DNA of 64,000 nucleotides from Paenibacillus sp. RC67 (GTDB lineage: Bacteria > Bacillota > Bacilli > Paenibacillales > NBRC-103111): positions 6,409,501-6,473,500 of the forward strand of contig NZ_CP125098.1 of NCBI RefSeq assembly GCF_030020805.1, written 5' to 3'. Of the stretch, positions 41,105 through 52,300 are shown one piece after another (the stretch's first letter is position 1; every line of letters begins with the position of its first letter). The notes below the pieces were generated by a model. That model did not search any database. It saw only the letters and a list, made by a program, of their open reading frames with translations, and was not told where the DNA came from. A program made the translations under genes and the position numbers.

Positions 41105-41848
41105 ATGAAAAAAATGATTCAAGTGCTGTTAATCGAAGATGACCTTATGGTGCAAGAGGTGAACCGGCAATTCGTGGAGCAGGTCGATGGCTTCACGGTA
41201 GTAGGAGTAGCCGGCTCGGGTGTGGAAGGGATGGAACGGATTCGGGAGCTGAAGCCGGATTTGGCCATCATGGACATCTTCATGCCTCAGCAGGACGGCA
41301 TCGAAACGCTGACCCAAATCCGGCAGGAGCAGCTGCCAGTAGACGTGATGGTCATTAGCGCAGCCAACGACCAAAAAACAATCCAAAGAATGCTTCAATA
41401 CGGTGCCGTAGACTATATCATGAAACCGTTTAAATTTGAACGGGTTCGCCAAGCCTTGGAGCATTACCGTAGCATGAAGCTGGCTCTCGAGAACAGCGGC
41501 CCCGTCTCTCAGAGCGAGCTTGACCGTATGCTTCATCGGTCAAAGCAGCAGGGTACTGAGGCTTCTAACACAGCATCTGGTGTGTCTGCTCCTCACAATG
41601 AAGCTTGGCAATCAGCAGCAGAGGAATTGCCCAAGGGACTGCAAGTCGTTACGATGAGGCAAATTGCTCAATTTCTCATTCAGCAGTCTCGCCCTCTCTC
41701 TGCGGAAGAAGTGGCCGAAGGAGTTGGTATTGCTCGCGTAACAGCTCGTAGATATCTCGAATATTTGGAAAAGAGCGGCAAAGTCCGTCTTGATTTACAA
41801 TACGGAGTCGGCCGCCCTGTCAATAAATATGTGATCTCTTCACGTTAA
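41105..41848 (+). CDS. dctR: CitB/DctR-family response regulator
   Basis: A 247-residue regulator. The receiver (about 5-122) has Glu11/Asp12/Asp13, phospho-acceptor Asp57 (IMDIFMPQQDG) and MKPF. A low-complexity linker leads to a C-terminal HTH of the DcuR/DctR type (LSAEEVAEGVGIARVTARRY, then YGVGRPVNKY). The order matches B. subtilis DctR, which activates a C4-dicarboxylate transporter. It is 88 bp after dctS. Candidate binding repeats lie upstream of dctA. Confidence 0.9.
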   Translation: MKKMIQVLLIEDDLMVQEVNRQFVEQVDGFTVVGVAGSGVEGMERIRELKPDLAIMDIFMPQQDGIETLTQIRQEQLPVDVMVISAANDQKTIQRMLQYGAVDYIMKPFKFERVRQALEHYRSMKLALENSGPVSQSELDRMLHRSKQQGTEASNTASGVSAPHNEAWQSAAEELPKGLQVVTMRQIAQFLIQQSRPLSAEEVAEGVGIARVTARRYLEYLEKSGKVRLDLQYGVGRPVNKYVISSR

Positions 41849-41902
41849 AAGAGAAGGTTGTATTATTCTTGCAATACTCGACAAATCTTATACAACCGTC
41901 AT

Positions 41903-42673
41903 CTAAGCCTTTCTCGATTTAAGCATCATGAAGCTACCTTCAAAGCCCACCAGCTTGCCGTTCTCTGTCCGCACCTTAAGCTGCTTTCGGTTCTCTTCGG
42001 ACCAACCGAGCATATCAGCCTCAAGCTGCTGCTTTACCTGCACGGGAACATTCATGCGAGTGCACCACGACTCGAACTCAAATGGCTTTCCTGTTTGCAG
42101 CAGCTGCTCTACACGCAAACCGGCTAATTCAACCCTGCTCATCCACTCCGTCTTTTTCCAGGCACGGAAGTGGCTTGGGTCTCTTCGTTTTTCCACATCA
42201 TTATAAAGGGCATCGAGAATATCCGATTCGGGTGCTATGTTATCCATCAAAATGAAGCAGCCTCCGGTTTTCAATACACGTGAAGATTCCTCGATGAACC
42301 TTTCCACATCTGGGAAATGATGCGCCGCTATACGGCAGACGACCAGATCGAATTCTTCATCCCCAAAAGGCAGATTTTCAGCGTCACCCTGTACATAATT
42401 TACGTTAGTGCAGCCTTTTCCGGTCAGAAACGATTCCGCCTCTTGAAGCATCTCGGGAGTCATATCCAGTGTTGTCACCTCACGCACATGAGCCGCTACA
42501 GCAAGAGCACAATGCCCTCCACCGGTTGCAATATCGAGCGCCTTCCCTGCCTGCTCCGACTTCACCCATTCCATCAAAATATTCAAGTCATTACCGGATG
42601 CATGACGCGGACTATCCACATACTTAGCAGCATTCGCTCCAAATTGAGCCTTCACTTGTTCTTTAATATCCAT
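41903..42673 (-). CDS. Class I SAM-dependent methyltransferase (UbiE/YcgJ-like)
   Basis: A 256-residue enzyme: motif I LDIATGGGHCALAVA, acidic strand-2 end TTLDMTPEML, motif II GDAENLPFGDEEFDLVVCR, and motif III-like RVLKTGGCFILMD. The AHHFPDVERF segment is typical of the YcgJ/UbiE group. The substrate is unknown; no quinone-biosynthesis neighbours are present. It is transcribed toward dctR and stands alone. Confidence 0.87.
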   Translation of the reverse strand: MDIKEQVKAQFGANAAKYVDSPRHASGNDLNILMEWVKSEQAGKALDIATGGGHCALAVAAHVREVTTLDMTPEMLQEAESFLTGKGCTNVNYVQGDAENLPFGDEEFDLVVCRIAAHHFPDVERFIEESSRVLKTGGCFILMDNIAPESDILDALYNDVEKRRDPSHFRAWKKTEWMSRVELAGLRVEQLLQTGKPFEFESWCTRMNVPVQVKQQLEADMLGWSEENRKQLKVRTENGKLVGFEGSFMMLKSRKA

Positions 42674-42792
42674 CTACTCACTACCCCTCATATAATTTCA
42701 TCTAATGAAACTCAGTTTTAAATAATGAGATGATACTACAAACATAGCGCAAATGCTTTTATTTGTAAAGTCAAAATATCTTGCGCCGAAAC

Positions 42793-42847
42793 AAAAAAAC
42801 ACAGGTTCAGGAGCTATCCCCCAAACCTGCGTTTTTTATAAAAATCG
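42793..42847 (-). terminator. copZ terminator
   Basis: CAGGTT/AACCTG arms flanked by runs of A and T (AAAAAAAC...GTTTTTT). It directly follows the copZ stop codon and can act in both directions. Confidence 0.7.
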
Positions 42848-43051
42848 TTATTTAACAACGTCATACCCTTGATCTTCAATAGCGTCTTTTATCGCCGCTT
42901 CGCTCAGCTTCTTCTCATCAAAGGATATCGTAACCGATTTATTCGGCAGGCTGACATTACCACTGGCTCCGATTTCTTTCAATGCGCCTTCTATAGAGTT
43001 TACACAGTGGTTGCAAGACATTCCTTCCACTTTTAGCGTTATAGTTTGCAT
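42848..43051 (-). CDS. copZ: Copper chaperone CopZ
   Basis: A 67-residue HMA-domain protein with the metal motif GMSCNHC (residues 10-16) in a beta-alpha-beta-beta-alpha-beta fold. CopZ passes Cu(I) to CopA-type ATPases and to the CsoR repressor. ATG 43051 has GAGAGGAG upstream. Neither copA nor csoR is adjacent, so this is a solitary chaperone gene. A CsoR-like operator covers its promoter. Confidence 0.92.
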   Translation of the reverse strand: MQTITLKVEGMSCNHCVNSIEGALKEIGASGNVSLPNKSVTISFDEKKLSEAAIKDAIEDQGYDVVK

Positions 43052-43073
43052 ACTGATCGCTCCTCTCAATTCG

Positions 43074-43103
43074 ATTATAATATACCCCCATAGGGTATGT
43101 CAA
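43074..43103 (-). promoter_or_regulatory. copZ promoter with CsoR-like operator
   Basis: On the minus strand TTGACA and TATAAT are 18 bp apart. The spacer holds TACCCTATGGGGGTA, which matches the CsoR operator pattern (ATACCC...GGGTAT). Copper would relieve repression by a CsoR encoded elsewhere. Confidence 0.8.
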
Positions 43104-43126
43104 TTACTAATATCATATGCATGTAG

Positions 43127-43163
43127 TATGACCAAAATGACCAAAAGTACCAATATGGTCAAA
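43127..43163 (+). promoter_or_regulatory. Candidate DctR-binding repeats upstream of dctA
   Basis: ATGACCAAA occurs twice (43128-43147), followed by TATGGTCA in inverted orientation (43154-43161). The cluster ends just before the -35 of the dctA promoter. It fits an activator site, and DctR is the nearby candidate. Confidence 0.35.
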
Positions 43164-43166
43164 TGA

Positions 43167-43195
43167 TTCACATTTTGTTTTGTAAGCGATATCAT
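43167..43195 (+). promoter_or_regulatory. Candidate dctA promoter
   Basis: TTCACA (43167-43172) and TATCAT (43190-43195) are 17 bp apart, 128 bp upstream of the dctA start codon. Confidence 0.45.
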
Positions 43196-43322
43196 AAGGC
43201 CTACAAGAACAAACTAACGAAAGGAATCAAAGGTACACAGCGGAAGCACCAGCCTGTTAAGCAGCCTGAATCTTTAATAATGAGTGGGTTATTCACACTT
43301 AAGAACAGAAAAGAGGGGTACT

Positions 43323-44631
43323 ATGAAAATCAACTTTAAAAATCTGACCGTACAAGTGTTGATCGCGATCGTCATCGGGATTTTGATCGGTCAATTTTTT
43401 CCGGCTTTCGGGGTTCAACTTAAAGTACTTGGTGATATCTTCGTCAAGCTGATCAAAATGATCATCGCTCCAATCGTCTTCTTCACCATCGTCATCGGGT
43501 TTGCCAATATGGGCGATATGAAGAAAATCGGTCGTATCGGGGGGCAAAGCGCTCATTTATTTCGAGCTTGTGACAACGTTTGCAATGGCTATCGGTATCG
43601 CTGTTATGTACCTTATCAAGCCGGGGTCCGGAATGGATATCAGCAACGTAGGCAAAAATGCGGCGGATGTCGCCAAGTATGCGAAGCAAGCGGCAGAGAC
43701 ACCTCACGGATTTATGGATTTCATTGTCAGTGTCATTCCTGATAGCGCTGTCGGAGCTTTAGCCAAAGGTGAAATGCTTCCTGTCCTGTTCTTTTCAGTA
43801 TTATTTGGTTTAGCTATGGCTGGATTGGGAGACAAGGCCAAAACTGTAACCGTATTCTTTGAAAAGGTAAATGATGTTTTCTTCCGTCTCGTCGGTATTA
43901 TCATGCGCTTCTCCCCATTCGCTGCTGGCGGCGCGATGGCTTATACTATCGGTAAATTCGGCATTGGTTCCCTATTCTCATTAGGTAAAATGATGGGCTC
44001 TGTGTACATTACGATGTTCCTGTTCGTTGTTATCATACTCGGCACCATTGCAAAAATATACGGCTTCAGCATTTTCAATTTGTTAAAATTTATTAAAGAA
44101 GAGATCCTGCTTGTACTTGGTACTTCGTCGTCCGAATCGGCGCTTCCTCGTTTAATGCAGCGCCTGGAAAAATACGGCTGCTCCAAATCCGTAGTCGGTC
44201 TTGTTGTACCTACCGGATATTCCTTCAACTTGGACGGTACGTCAATCTACTTGTCTATGGCTGCTTTATTCATTGCACAAGCTTACGGTATCGAGCTGAC
44301 TTGGGTTCAAATATTGACGGTATTAGGTATTCTGATGCTCACCTCCAAAGGTGCGGCTGGTGTAACCGGATCTGGCTTCATTACTTTGGCAGCTACATTG
44401 TCTGCTATTCCCGGCAATGTCATTCCAATCGAAGGCATGGCGTTATTGCTTGGCGTTGACCGCTTTATGTCAGAAGCAAGAGCCATTACGAATCTGATCG
44501 GTAACAGTGTGGCAACCGTTGTCATTGCGAAGAGCGAGAAGCAATTCGGCCTCCCTGAGCCTTCAGCAGCAGCTGACAGCGGCAGCGTGTACTCCGAAAA
44601 CAGCAAAATGGCCGGTGTTACTGAAGCTTAA
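43323..44631 (+). pseudogene. dctA: DctA/GltP-family dicarboxylate symporter, interrupted by one extra G
   Basis: The product would be a Na+ or H+ dicarboxylate symporter of about 435 residues (SDF family: APIVFFTIVIGFANMGDMKK; GTSSSESALPRLMQRLEKYG; PTGYSFNLDGTSIYLSMA; SKGAAGVTGSGFITLAATL). The coding frame breaks at a run of six G (43539-43544). With five G it reads GRIGGKALIYFELVTTF and continues to the normal stop. As given, translation from ATG 43323 would stop at 43742. Either the gene is inactivated or phase-switched in this strain, or one base is a sequencing error. Terminator follows. Confidence 0.9.
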
Positions 44632-44651
44632 GCTACGAAATTAAGTAAAAT

Positions 44652-44688
44652 AAGCTCATCGTTCCTTTTTCGGGGAATGATGAGCTTT
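44652..44688 (+). terminator. dctA terminator
   Basis: AAGCTCATC...GATGAGCTT stem followed by TTAGTTT. Confidence 0.75.
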
Positions 44689-44712
44689 AGTTTGTCATCC
44701 AAAGCACAATAA

Positions 44713-44752
44713 CAAAACGCCTTACCCAGTAGTACTGGATAAGACGTCTTTT
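44713..44752 (-). terminator. Terminator of the secreted-protein gene
   Basis: CTTACCCAG/CTGGATAAG stem with outer ACG/CGT pairs; on the minus strand it is followed by GTTTTGTTATT. Confidence 0.6.
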
Positions 44753-44760
44753 GATCTGGT

Positions 44761-46350
44761 TTATTGAATCGTTACGTTGTCCTCTTGATAAACGGTGCTT
44801 TTATCTTTTCTCAGCCTCATCTTCGCTGATCCGGCCGGTGCAGTCGAATTGATCTGTACGGTCAGCACCTTCGTTGCTTCACCTTTAGCATCTGCGGTTA
44901 CGTTAAAGGAATGGTAGTTATAGTCGGTCGGCCATGTTCCATCATCCTTCTGTACTCTACCCACTTGTGTTCCCCCGGTTACATAAGTTCCGAGTTGGAG
45001 GGTAACGGTACTGTTAGGAGTCAAGCTTGTAGCCTTAACTGTCACTTGGAAGGTTTGGCCTGCTGTCAGCGTAGCCAGATGCGTCATCGTAATTCCTGCG
45101 CCTGCACCTGGATCCGTCGTTCCGCCGCCAGGATTTCCTCCTCCTGTCGATCCACCGGTATAGCCATAAGAACCTGCCTTATATGTTGTCGGATCGTACC
45201 ATTTGTAGCCTGCCGAAGGGGCCGCCCATGGCTCTGATTGAGGCTCTGTGCTTGTTTGCGGATTTTCAATCGCAAGCAGCTGTGTTGGCTGGTCAAGCTG
45301 CAAGCCGTCAACTTGATCAAAGGATGTATAGCTTTCTTTGGTCGACAGCCAGTTTACGAGATTAACGAGCAATACGCCGTCATCTACTTCTTTAAAGCCG
45401 TCGTACGTTGTTTTTGTTGCTCCTGTCTCTTCACGTTTATACTTTGGAGTCGCATCTTCTACCGGAGAAGAGTCCCCAATGAAAGCTGCTTTACCTGCTC
45501 CAACTTTGGAAACAGAGACAAACGGTCCTTCCGCAATACCGCCGCCATTATACACGCCTTGGTCTACGGCATTCGCCCATTTGGTGCTGGTGTTCGGCAA
45601 ATACACGATCCCTTTTGCTTTTTTCGGGTCCAAAATAGCCATGGTAGCACCCGCGTGCATAGCTACGCCCTTAACCCCTTTGGTAATACCAAAAGCTTGT
45701 TCTTCTGATACGATATTATTGGCTGTAATATCACCTAGCGCGTTATATCTGAACCGTACGCCAAAATTAGTTCCCAGCCAGTCGGAGCTTTTGACATCTT
45801 TCATAGCCGGAGAAGCCGCTTCCTCCGCATTCATTCCTTTTGCTGGATTATCCCAGGCGCCGCGGCGATAGCCGTTGAACGACTCGGAACCGTCCCAGCG
45901 GTTTTTATTGCGGTCTGCATTATAGTGGTCGGCGATAAAGAAAATGCTGCCGCCGTTTTGCACATATTCCAGCATGGCATCCTGTTCGTATGTTTTAAAA
46001 GGAACGTTAGCTTCCGCTGTGATGAACACATCGTAATCTTTCAAGTCATCATAATTAATAGGTGTCGTTTTGCGCAATTCCTTAACGTAGTATCCGATGT
46101 TGGCAAGCGCGTTACCGTAATCGGAAAATGCTCCGTCAATGACCCAATCCGCTGCTCCAGCGGTCTGAGCATGTGTATTATCAAACAAAACCTTTTTGCC
46201 ATTCGGCGTTCCTTTCGCCGCAATGACCGGCGCCGGATCGAGCGCGCTTTCCGCATGTACTGCCTGGTTCCCGCCCATCCATAAGGATGAGGGCGGGAGA
46301 AGCAGTGCTGTAGCTAGAGCCAGCTTGAGCAATTTATTAGCGAGCTTCAA
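44761..46350 (-). CDS. Secreted protein with GATase-like domain and C-terminal Ig-like domain
   Basis: A 529-residue exported protein starting at TTG 46350 (GGAGGTG upstream). The signal peptide ends near AVHA-ES (about 34). The first domain (about 50-330; KKVLFDNTHAQTAGAADW, DVFITAEANVPF, GGSIFFIADHYN) has the layout of glutamine-amidotransferase-like DUF4350 domains. A Gly/Pro/Thr linker (about 405-425) leads to a beta-sandwich domain (ITMTHLATLTAGQTF to the end). It is 44 bp downstream of the 2050-residue SLH protein on the same strand. A wall-associated or nucleic-acid-related role is possible, but the function is unknown. Confidence 0.75.
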   Translation of the reverse strand: MKLANKLLKLALATALLLPPSSLWMGGNQAVHAESALDPAPVIAAKGTPNGKKVLFDNTHAQTAGAADWVIDGAFSDYGNALANIGYYVKELRKTTPINYDDLKDYDVFITAEANVPFKTYEQDAMLEYVQNGGSIFFIADHYNADRNKNRWDGSESFNGYRRGAWDNPAKGMNAEEAASPAMKDVKSSDWLGTNFGVRFRYNALGDITANNIVSEEQAFGITKGVKGVAMHAGATMAILDPKKAKGIVYLPNTSTKWANAVDQGVYNGGGIAEGPFVSVSKVGAGKAAFIGDSSPVEDATPKYKREETGATKTTYDGFKEVDDGVLLVNLVNWLSTKESYTSFDQVDGLQLDQPTQLLAIENPQTSTEPQSEPWAAPSAGYKWYDPTTYKAGSYGYTGGSTGGGNPGGGTTDPGAGAGITMTHLATLTAGQTFQVTVKATSLTPNSTVTLQLGTYVTGGTQVGRVQKDDGTWPTDYNYHSFNVTADAKGEATKVLTVQINSTAPAGSAKMRLRKDKSTVYQEDNVTIQ

Positions 46351-46394
46351 AATTTACACCTCCGTAAGTATGAGAGCGATGGTTAATAAAAGGA

Positions 46395-49300
46395 TTATTT
46401 ATGGATTCCCGAAATGGTAATATCAACGATTCCTACACCTTTAGTACCATCTGAATCAGGTGTTGCAAACTTAATCTTCGTATTGGCAGAGCCGTATGTG
46501 CTTAGATCAATGGTAGCTACTGCAGTCAGCGTAGTGCCAGTAGGTGTTTTTGAATCGATTAAGTTCCATGTAGCTCCATTGTCTTGGGAAATATAAACTT
46601 TTACGATGTTTTTAGTTGCATCTACCCCACCATATGTTCTAGCTTTGAAATCAAGTTGGATAGAGCTATACTGACTGAAGTCCATGGAAGGTGTGACTGT
46701 TGTCGCTGTATTTTTGGTCATTTGCAGGTACGTTGTTCCAAGGATATTTGCATCCGTCCATTCAGAAAAACCAGATACCCCCGTCCGAACCGGGATAACA
46801 TTAGTTCTATCCTGCGAAACCACTGGTTTTGCTATCAACTTCGTAGGCGCCGACTGATTACCAGCCGCGTCCACTGCAATCACATAGACATCATAGTTGG
46901 TTCCAGCTGTCAAACCAGAAATCGTCACAGGTACGTCTGTGTTCGCAGCAGTCAAATCGATAGAACCATTTTTGAAAGCCGCCGCGTCGCTTGCGTCTTT
47001 GCCTGCTTTGACTTGTGCCGACGATGGAGCAGCAGCTCCGCTGGAAAGTACAACATAATACACTTTGCCCGTTTCATTAGCGCGAGCATTAAAGCCGTAC
47101 GTCGAAGAAGTTACCGACGTATTGGAAATGGTCAAGACAGGTGCTGTTACATCCGGAGCCGCCGTCGTAATATCCAATTTAGCCGCCACCGGTTGGATCA
47201 AATTTCCTGCATCTTCCAACGCCACGTAAACGTCATAGCTTGTTTGCGGTGCTAAGCCTGTAATCGGCAATGTCATCTCTGTGTCTGCTGTGATGTTACT
47301 TTTGCCTGTCAAAGGATCTGAATTCGTTGCCTTAGTTTTAACGTCTGAACCAGTTAATGCTGGAGCTCCATCTGCAACTACTGCATAATAAACGATTCCG
47401 GTCTTATTAGCCTTCACTTTGACATCCGCTGTCGTCTGACCTACCTGGCCTGCAACCGGATAGGATGCTGCAAATACAGGAGGCTGGTTGTTCGTGATCG
47501 TAACGCTGCCCGATTCTACAGAATCCACTGAATCCGAGAAGCCGACATTGTTCGCAGACGCCTTCACCTTAACCGTATAGCTGCCAGTCAGCAAGTTTTG
47601 TACAGACAGATCAATCATTGGAACAATGGTATCTACCGACTTAACTGCATTCCCTGCAGAGTAAATGGTTACTGTATATTTGCTGGCAAGAGGTACCATG
47701 TTCCACTGTACCGAAGTTCCATTAACAACAATACCGGTTGGAGCTGCAAGCGGAGGCAGCACCACATTCGGCCGTACAACCTGCAATGCCGTGGCATACT
47801 TATAGCCTGTTGCATTGACAACAACGCTGTAGCTTCCTTCAACAGGGAAAGCTGTTGCGTTAATAGTCAGCTTGCCTTGGCTTACTGTGTACTGACTGCT
47901 GTTCAATGCTTTGCCTGCTACTTTCACACTTGTAATTTTGCCTCTCCAGGCTGTATTGTCCGGGAACGTCATTTGAACCTGAGAGCCTACTAAGTTGGTA
48001 ACCGTATCCGGTGTCAGCTGAGGTGCCGAAGCCGTTGCAGCTGAGAAGACAAGCGCGTACGCAGGATCGCTTACCACGATGCCGCTTTGCGCACTCACTT
48101 CAAGTACTTTCCCTGCAGATTGCGGTGCAATCGCTACGCTGTAGCTGCCATTGTTGTCCGCAGTCGTAGTGCCCAACACTTGAGTGCCGATTTTCACCGT
48201 CACTTTTGCCGCTGCTTTGGTCATACCCGTAACTGTCGTCATGCTGTCATCCACTGCATTGACGGTTGGAATAAACAATACGCTGGATGCGTTAAGCAGT
48301 GCAATTGAGACCGAAGAAACTCCCACATTTCCTGCTGCATCCACAGCGTATACTTTATAAAGGCCTTCAGCCAATAGATCTGTTGCGATATCTACATTCG
48401 TATTTGCTGCTAATACCACAGAAGATTGAGCTGAATGTCCGTTAACCAGTTGGTCGAGATCCGCCTTGCTGGTCGGAGCAGCACTTCCTGCAACCAGATA
48501 CAACGTACCTGTCTCATTGCTTTTTGCAGTAACCTTGCTTCCAACAATAACATTTCCTTGTGTTAACACCGTAATGGTAGGAGCAATATCATCCTTTTGT
48601 ACGGTCAGGGTTACGATCTTCGTATCGGAAGCAGTGCTTCTGCTTATTGTTGCGATCAATCTAACGGTCGTATCCGCCAATAGGCCTTGACGGTTTACCG
48701 TACCGGTACTAGTGTCCACGATTGTGCTTTGTGCCTGATTCTCCAGAGCCCAGGAAATTGTTACCTGCTCGTCTCCGATCACAGGCAGCATGACTGAATC
48801 CTGCTGTCCGTCATAGGAGACGGTTAGCGCATTTTTAACCGCAGCTACAGCTTCCGCATCGGTCCATGCCATTGCCGGAACTGTAAGCGTAAAGGTTTTG
48901 GTGTCGGTCACTGCGCCTTTAGTCAGTGTAGCCGTCAAAATTGCTTGTCCAGCTGGTTGATCTTTAGCAGGACGAACCACTTTCCCCGCTGCATCTACGA
49001 TTGCCGGATTACTGGATGTCCAAGTGATAACAGAGCCGTTGTCTCCTTCGGTTGGAAGGGTCAAATCGGCGACTACTGCACTTGTATCTCCCAAATCAAG
49101 AGCCTGCTTGTCGCGGGCTACGACTACATCATCCGCAAGGCCCAAATCTTGCTCAGAACGAGGATAGATCTGCGGATTGCCAGAGTAAATACCCACAATT
49201 CCGACTACATTGATAACATTTCCGTTAGCCAAGTTTCCGGACTTCACGCTGTACTTGGTCAAGAATGCTTCAAAGGCTTGGCCGTCTTTGTTCATTGTAA

Positions 49301-52300
49301 ATTTCGCATCAGCTGCCATATCGGAAACCGTAATATCTTTCACGATAACCAGCTGGCCTTGTTTGGATAGCAATTCATTGCGATCCAAGCTTGTTTCAAC
49401 CGGCGCAGGCACCTTGCTTGCAGCAAGCTTCTTCACTACTGCGCCTTTATCGAATTCAATCTCGCCAGAGAATGTCGTCTTCTTACCGACAACCTCTACT
49501 TGATCCCCTATCGAGATCGTATCGGTAGTCGTAGGTGTGAACACGAGAATTCCACCAGTCGAATCCTGCATATAAAAGCTTTTATTAGTGCTCAAAGGAG
49601 CTGTCGTCACGATACCGGTTGTTTTGACATTAAGCGTATTGTCAGGCAGCTGGCGAACTTCCGCAACGGTCTTGGAGCCTTGCACCGGTACAGCCGTCAG
49701 CTCGGTCTTCGCAGATTCGATGCCGTTCAAATTCACGGCGCTTACGCTTAACTTGTACTCGGTTCCGTTGGTCAAACCAACAACCGCATACGTCGTTGCC
49801 GTCAGGGTTGTTTTCAGCACATCGTTCACATACACTTTGTATTCTTTGAAATCGGCTTCGCTGTTCGCTTTCCAGTTCAAGCTGATTTGACCGTCTCCTA
49901 CTTGCGCTTGCAAGCCTGTTGGTACAGCCGGTGTAGCTTGCGCTGCCTTCGGTGTAGCCTTCAGCTCCGTCTTCGCAGATTCATTGCCGCTTGTATCTAC
50001 GGCGCTAACGCTGAACTTGTACTCTGTTCCGTTCGTCAACCCAACAACCGCATACGTCGTTCCCGTCAAGGTCGTTTTCAGAACGTCGTTCACATACACT
50101 TTGTACTCTTTGAAGTCTGCATCGCTGTTTGCTGTCCAGCTCAAGCTGACTTGAGCATCTCCCGCTTGCGCTTGCAAGCCTGCTGGTATTGCCGGTGGCG
50201 TAGTATCTCCTGGCACCTGCGCTGCCTTCGGCGTAGCCGTCAGCTCTGTCTTCGCAGACTCATTGCCGCTTATATCGACAGCACTTACGCTGAACTTATA
50301 CTCCGTTCCGTTCGTCAAGCCAACAACCACATACGTCGTTGCCGTCAGGGTTGTTTTCAGCACATCGTTCACATACACTTTGTATTCTTTGAAGTCTGCA
50401 TCACTGTTCGCTTTCCAGCTCAAGCTGACTTGTGCGTCTCCCGCTTGCGCTTGCAGGCCTGTCGGTACTGCCGGTGGAGTTGTGTCTCCTGGCTCCTGTG
50501 CTGCCTTCGGCGTAGCCGTCAGCTCCGTCTTCGCAGACTCATTGCCGTTTGTATCCACGGCGCTTACGCTGAACTTATACTCGGTTCCGTTGGTCAAGCC
50601 AATAACTGCATACGTCGTTGCTGTTACTGTTGCTTTCAACGCATCGTTAACGTATACGTTGTAGCCTTTCAAATCTGCTTCGCTGTTCGCTTTCCAGCTT
50701 AAGCCGACTTGAGCGTCTCCCGCTTGCGCTTGCAAGCCTGTCGGTACTGCCGGTGGAGTTTTGTCTCCTGGCTCTTGCGCTGCTTTCGGCGTAGCCGTCA
50801 GCTCCGTCTTCGCAGACTCATTGCCGCTAAAATCTATAGCACTGACGCTGAACTTATACTCTGTTCCATTAGTCAGGCCAACCACCGTATAGGTTGCTGC
50901 CGTTACTGTTGCTTTCAACGCATCGTTAACGTATACGTTGTAGCCTTTCAAGTCCGACTCGGTGTTTGCTTTCCAATTCAATGTAACTTGGCCGTCCCCA
51001 GCTTGGGCTTGCAGTTCTGCAGGAGCCCCTGGAGCAAAACGATCTACACCGCTGCCGGAGTTGTGTCTTCCGCCGCCGCCTCCAGAGCCGCTGGTGGAGC
51101 CTGTTGAAGTAGGTGATCCTGCGATCGATACCGTTACTCCATCGCCAAGCGTTACGTTCTGCGGCTTCATTTCCAGTTGAGCGTTGTTTGCGTTCACCAC
51201 CGCGTTGACGATCGTCCCGTTGCCGTTAACCGTTGCCGGTCCGTCTAGGGTCAGATTCCTGATGACTACACCTTCACCTGCAACGATGGTGACTTGTCCA
51301 GCTCCTTTGGGAACTGTCAAATTCTCTATTGTACCTTTGCGAATTTCCACACGCGTGTTGGCGCCGATCATCAACTGATCTACGTTTCCTTCATTAATGA
51401 CGACAACCGTTTGCTTCCCTGCCACATCGGTTGCCAAACGGTTGTATTTGCCGTCCATTTGCACCGTTACATCAGAGGCTTGTACCGAAATTTGATCAAA
51501 CGTACCGGATAAAGAAATCGTAGAACGGGCAGGTACAGCTTTATCGACCAAAACTTGACCGAATGCTTTGCCGTCCTTGCTCTTATCCTCCAACTTACCG
51601 CCTGATAGCATTTGCAGCTTTTGAACGGATGTTGTTCCTGTAGCCAATACTCTTACATTTCCGCTCTTCTTCCGCACATCTACCTTGCCCAAAGTAGAAT
51701 TCTCAAGCACAACGCTGTTCGGACCGCCGCCTTTGATCAATGTAGAACCTTTCACGGTCACATTTCGCAAAGTGACTTGGCCTTCCTCTACACCATCAGC
51801 AATAATCAGATTTCCATCAATAACCATATCGTGCAGCACTACATCCGCAGCCCCTATAATCACGGTTCCGCTTGTATTTTGCGTGAATTGCCCTGCTTTG
51901 TCGTATCGAACGGTAGCAGCCGAAATCTGTTTGGAACGGTCTACCGTAACAACAGCCTCCGAGCGCGTAATCGGGTTGGCCGGACGGAACGTATGATCCG
52001 GGTACCCGTTCATTAAGCCTGCTGCAATGACAGCTTGAACAGCCTTCTTGCTCCAGGCGGAGATCGTGTTTTCATCGTCAAAAGCAAGGGACGGGTCTAT
52101 TTTATCCTTCCCAGACTTCATTAGAGCTTCCATGATGAACGCTACTTCCTGACGGGTGATTGGAGCATTAGGTTTGATAGTACCGTCTTCATAGCCGGTT
52201 ATGTATCCTGCCGCTTTGGCTTTGGCAATATCATCGTAGAACCAGTCGCCGGACTTAACGTCCGTGAACGAAATGTCGGCTTTACGTTCAAATCCATAAA

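Noticed and set aside
49887..51107. Plus-strand open frames opposite the FN3 repeats
   Set aside because: Repetitive mirror of the FN3 codons, Cys/Arg-rich, with no start signals.
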